Below are positions 62,254-64,000 of a stretch of 64,000 bases of DNA, in pieces. The DNA comes from Acetobacteraceae bacterium. Its GTDB lineage: Bacteria; Pseudomonadota; Alphaproteobacteria; Acetobacterales; Acetobacteraceae. Numbering within the stretch: the first letter of the stretch is position 1; each line of letters begins with the position of its first letter. The stretch is taken from positions 1,339,501 through 1,403,500 of the forward strand of contig CP039459.1 of the NCBI GenBank assembly GCA_004843165.1, given 5' to 3'. The notes under the pieces are model-generated. The model saw nothing but the letters and a program-made list of their open reading frames with translations, was not told the DNA's origin and ran no database searches. Position numbers and translations under genes: made by a program.

Positions 62254-63507
62254 ATGGATAAATTTGTGATTGAAGGCGGACATCGTTTAGAAGGGATTAT
62301 CCCAATTAGCGGTGCAAAAAACTCGGCTTTGAAGTTAATGGCCGCTTCTTTACTTGCCAAGGGGCCTGTGACACTAAAAAATGTCCCTTCCATTGCTGAT
62401 GTTCTGCTGATGATACGTCTTCTAGAGTATCTTGGTCTTTCTGTCCGTAAAGAAGGTTCTCGGCTCGAAATTTCAGGGACGGCCACCCGGACAGATGCAC
62501 CTTATGATATTGTGACGAAGATGCGGGCTTCGGTACTCGTTCTTGGCCCCTTGCTGGCACGTTATGGTGAAGCCAGTGTCTCTTTGCCAGGCGGTTGTGC
62601 GATTGGTACACGCCCTGTGGATCTTCATCTTAAAGCCCTAGAAGCTATTGGTGCAGAAATTTCTTTAGAACAAGGAGATATTCAAGCCAAAGCGCCGAAT
62701 GGTCTCAAAGGCGCTGTGCATCATTTGGCCTTTCCAAGTGTCGGTGCAACAGAAAATATGATGATGGCAGCGACTTTGGCGGAAGGAACGACAGAGCTTC
62801 AAAATGCGGCATGTGAGCCTGAGATTGCAGATTTAGCCAATTTCTTAAATACACTTGGCGCAAAAATTTCCGGCGCAGGAACCTCAATCATTAAAATTGA
62901 AGGTGTTAAGGCTCTACATGGCGGCGAATATGCCGTTATTGCAGACCGTATTGAAGCTGGAACATATGCTGTCGCTGGCGCTATCACCGGTGGAGATATT
63001 TTGTTGGAAGGGGCACTTCCTTCCAGTATGCAAAAAATCTTAGATTCCCTTCGTGCCAGCGGTGCGACGGTTTCATTGGATGCAAAGGGTATTCGTGTTC
63101 AAGGCGGAGAGTTGATTAAGCCACAAAATATACGGACGGAACCTTATCCGGGTTTCCCAACCGATATGCAGGCTCAGTTAATGGCGCTTTTAACTTTTGC
63201 TAAGGGGACATCAACGGTGACGGAGACGATTTTTGAAAATCGTTTCATGCATGTTCAGGAGCTTATCCGTATGGGGGCTAATATCACCCTTAATGGCCGA
63301 GAGGCAACGATTCAGGGGGTAGAAAATCTTCAGGGTGCAAAAGTGATGGCAACGGATTTAAGAGCCTCTTTTTCTTTAATCTTAGCAGGTTTAAGGGCCC
63401 AAGGGATTACGGAGTTAAGACGTGTTTATCATTTAGATCGTGGCTATGAGGGGGTAGAGCAGAAGCTTTCCGCCTGTGGCGCTAAAATATCACGTGTGAA
63501 AGAATAA
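62254..63507 (+). CDS. murA: UDP-N-acetylglucosamine 1-carboxyvinyltransferase
   Basis: First committed step of peptidoglycan synthesis; transfers enolpyruvate from PEP and is the fosfomycin target. The 417-residue length is usual. Motifs: the substrate-binding GAKNSALKLMAASLL, MRASVLVLGPLLARYG, and the active-site loop SLPGGCAIGTRPVDLHLKAL, in which the catalytic cysteine is kept, so normal fosfomycin sensitivity of the enzyme is expected. The end has ADLRASFSLILAGLRAQG and YHLDRGYE. GAGGAAGAG precedes the ATG. Confidence 0.97.
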   Translation: MDKFVIEGGHRLEGIIPISGAKNSALKLMAASLLAKGPVTLKNVPSIADVLLMIRLLEYLGLSVRKEGSRLEISGTATRTDAPYDIVTKMRASVLVLGPLLARYGEASVSLPGGCAIGTRPVDLHLKALEAIGAEISLEQGDIQAKAPNGLKGAVHHLAFPSVGATENMMMAATLAEGTTELQNAACEPEIADLANFLNTLGAKISGAGTSIIKIEGVKALHGGEYAVIADRIEAGTYAVAGAITGGDILLEGALPSSMQKILDSLRASGATVSLDAKGIRVQGGELIKPQNIRTEPYPGFPTDMQAQLMALLTFAKGTSTVTETIFENRFMHVQELIRMGANITLNGREATIQGVENLQGAKVMATDLRASFSLILAGLRAQGITELRRVYHLDRGYEGVEQKLSACGAKISRVKE

Positions 63508-63520
63508 TACACTAAGGCCT

Positions 63521-63547
63521 CATCTGAGGGCTTTAAGCGCTCAGATG
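63521..63547. terminator. Hairpin between convergent genes
   Basis: An 8-bp perfect inverted repeat (63521-63528 with 63540-63547) spans the end of the LOG-family gene and the gap after murA. No T run is present, so termination is uncertain. Confidence 0.35.
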
Positions 63548-64000
63548 ATTCTCAAAGGCATCGGCAGTGGGAAAGATTTCCAGAAAATCTAGAATTTTCT
63601 GATCTGCAAACCCTTGCGCAATCGCAGCTTGAAAAGCTTCAAGCAAAGGATTTGCCCAGCCTTGAATATTTAAAAGAAAAATTGGTTTTTGAGAGAGTCC
63701 CAACTGTCGTTCAACCAGCACTTCTAGAAGTTCGTCAAAGGTGCCGAGGCCACCGGGCAGAATGATAGAGGCATCCGAGGCTTTGATCATTTTGATTTTA
63801 CGGATAGCCATATTTTCTGTGATTTCCAGATCAGTGACATCTGGATGCGCCGTTTCAACGGAGGTTAAAAAAGTGGGAATAATTCCTTTTACTTTGCCAC
63901 CGGCTTCTAAACAGCTTGTGGCGACAACCCCCATAAGGCCTGTGTTTCCGCCACCGTAAATAAGTGTGATTTTGTGTTTTGCTAAAATTTGAGCCGTTTT
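63533..64000 (-). CDS. LOG family protein (TIGR00730), 5' end outside window
   Basis: A cytokinin-riboside-monophosphate phosphoribohydrolase-like (LOG) protein, cut by the window edge. The visible 155 residues start in LIYGGGNTGLMG and include the family motif LPGGLGTFDELLEVL (PGGxGTxxE, the catalytic/binding loop) and FLLNIQGWANPLLEAF. LOG proteins cleave the ribose from AMP-type nucleotides; the bacterial role varies. The true start lies beyond base 64000, so an internal ATG at 63934 should not be taken as the start. Confidence 0.92.
   Translation of the reverse strand, partial: KTAQILAKHKITLIYGGGNTGLMGVVATSCLEAGGKVKGIIPTFLTSVETAHPDVTDLEITENMAIRKIKMIKASDASIILPGGLGTFDELLEVLVERQLGLSQKPIFLLNIQGWANPLLEAFQAAIAQGFADQKILDFLEIFPTADAFENHLSA

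Noticed and set aside
63533-63934. LOG-family gene starting at 63934
   Set aside because: The conserved YGGGNTGLMG motif continues upstream of that ATG to the window edge, so the gene is cut, not short.

Overview
The window looks like ordinary chromosome from a Gram-negative bacterium of moderate to low GC content. Outer-membrane signs include lipoproteins, a type V autotransporter and dTDP-rhamnose genes. The etfAB/ETF-QO set, the type of AhcY, and the glycosyltransferase-dcd-murA cluster suggest an alphaproteobacterium, possibly Acetobacteraceae. That placement is inference from gene content; no rRNA is present to confirm it.

Layout. 1-2.4 kb: peroxide defence (ahpC end, ahpF). 2.4-6.7 kb: a candidate structured small RNA and several exported or membrane proteins of unknown role, including two neighbouring DUF333-type proteins, an alpha/beta hydrolase and a membrane protein with a lysine-rich tail. 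6.7-13.5 kb: a PLP-dependent sulfur amino acid enzyme, a WS/DGAT-like acyltransferase, ahcY, a RidA-like protein and a Tat-exported agmatine-deiminase homologue. 13.7-20 kb: anaerobic ribonucleotide reductase nrdDG, a DUF2130 protein, the NAD(P)HX repair enzyme nnr and a LysE-type exporter.

20-31.1 kb is the accessory region, a compact defence island beside a tRNA-Ala gene. It holds a complete type I restriction-modification system (hsdM, hsdS, hsdR), a HEPN/MNT toxin-antitoxin pair inside the hsdM-hsdS operon, an unrecognised 327-residue protein downstream of hsdS, and two paralogous TIR proteins. One TIR gene lies 13 bases upstream of hsdR and the other lies beyond hsdR. Both share a C-terminal domain I do not recognise, and only one keeps the expected catalytic glutamate. 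This is the best candidate here for an undescribed system.

31.4-41 kb: housekeeping genes (yggT, glnA, nhaA, a histidine phosphatase, prs, rmlC/rmlD, gmk) mixed with lipoproteins and short membrane or basic proteins. 41.1-47.4 kb: one very large autotransporter whose passenger is six 693-bp tandem repeats plus a partial copy, almost identical at the DNA level. 47.7-51.2 kb: etfA, etfB and ETF-QO, which move electrons from flavin dehydrogenases to ubiquinone. 51.2-57.4 kb: trmB, metK with a structured leader, dapB, dnaJ (frameshifted in this sequence) and dnaK with a possible heat-shock promoter. 57.6-60.2 kb: two tandem paralogous lipoproteins of unknown function. 60.2-64 kb: a glycosyltransferase, a small charged protein, dcd, murA and the 3' part of a LOG-family gene.

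MetK makes S-adenosylmethionine, TrmB and HsdM use it, and AhcY clears the S-adenosylhomocysteine by-product, so the methyl cycle is well represented although its genes are scattered.
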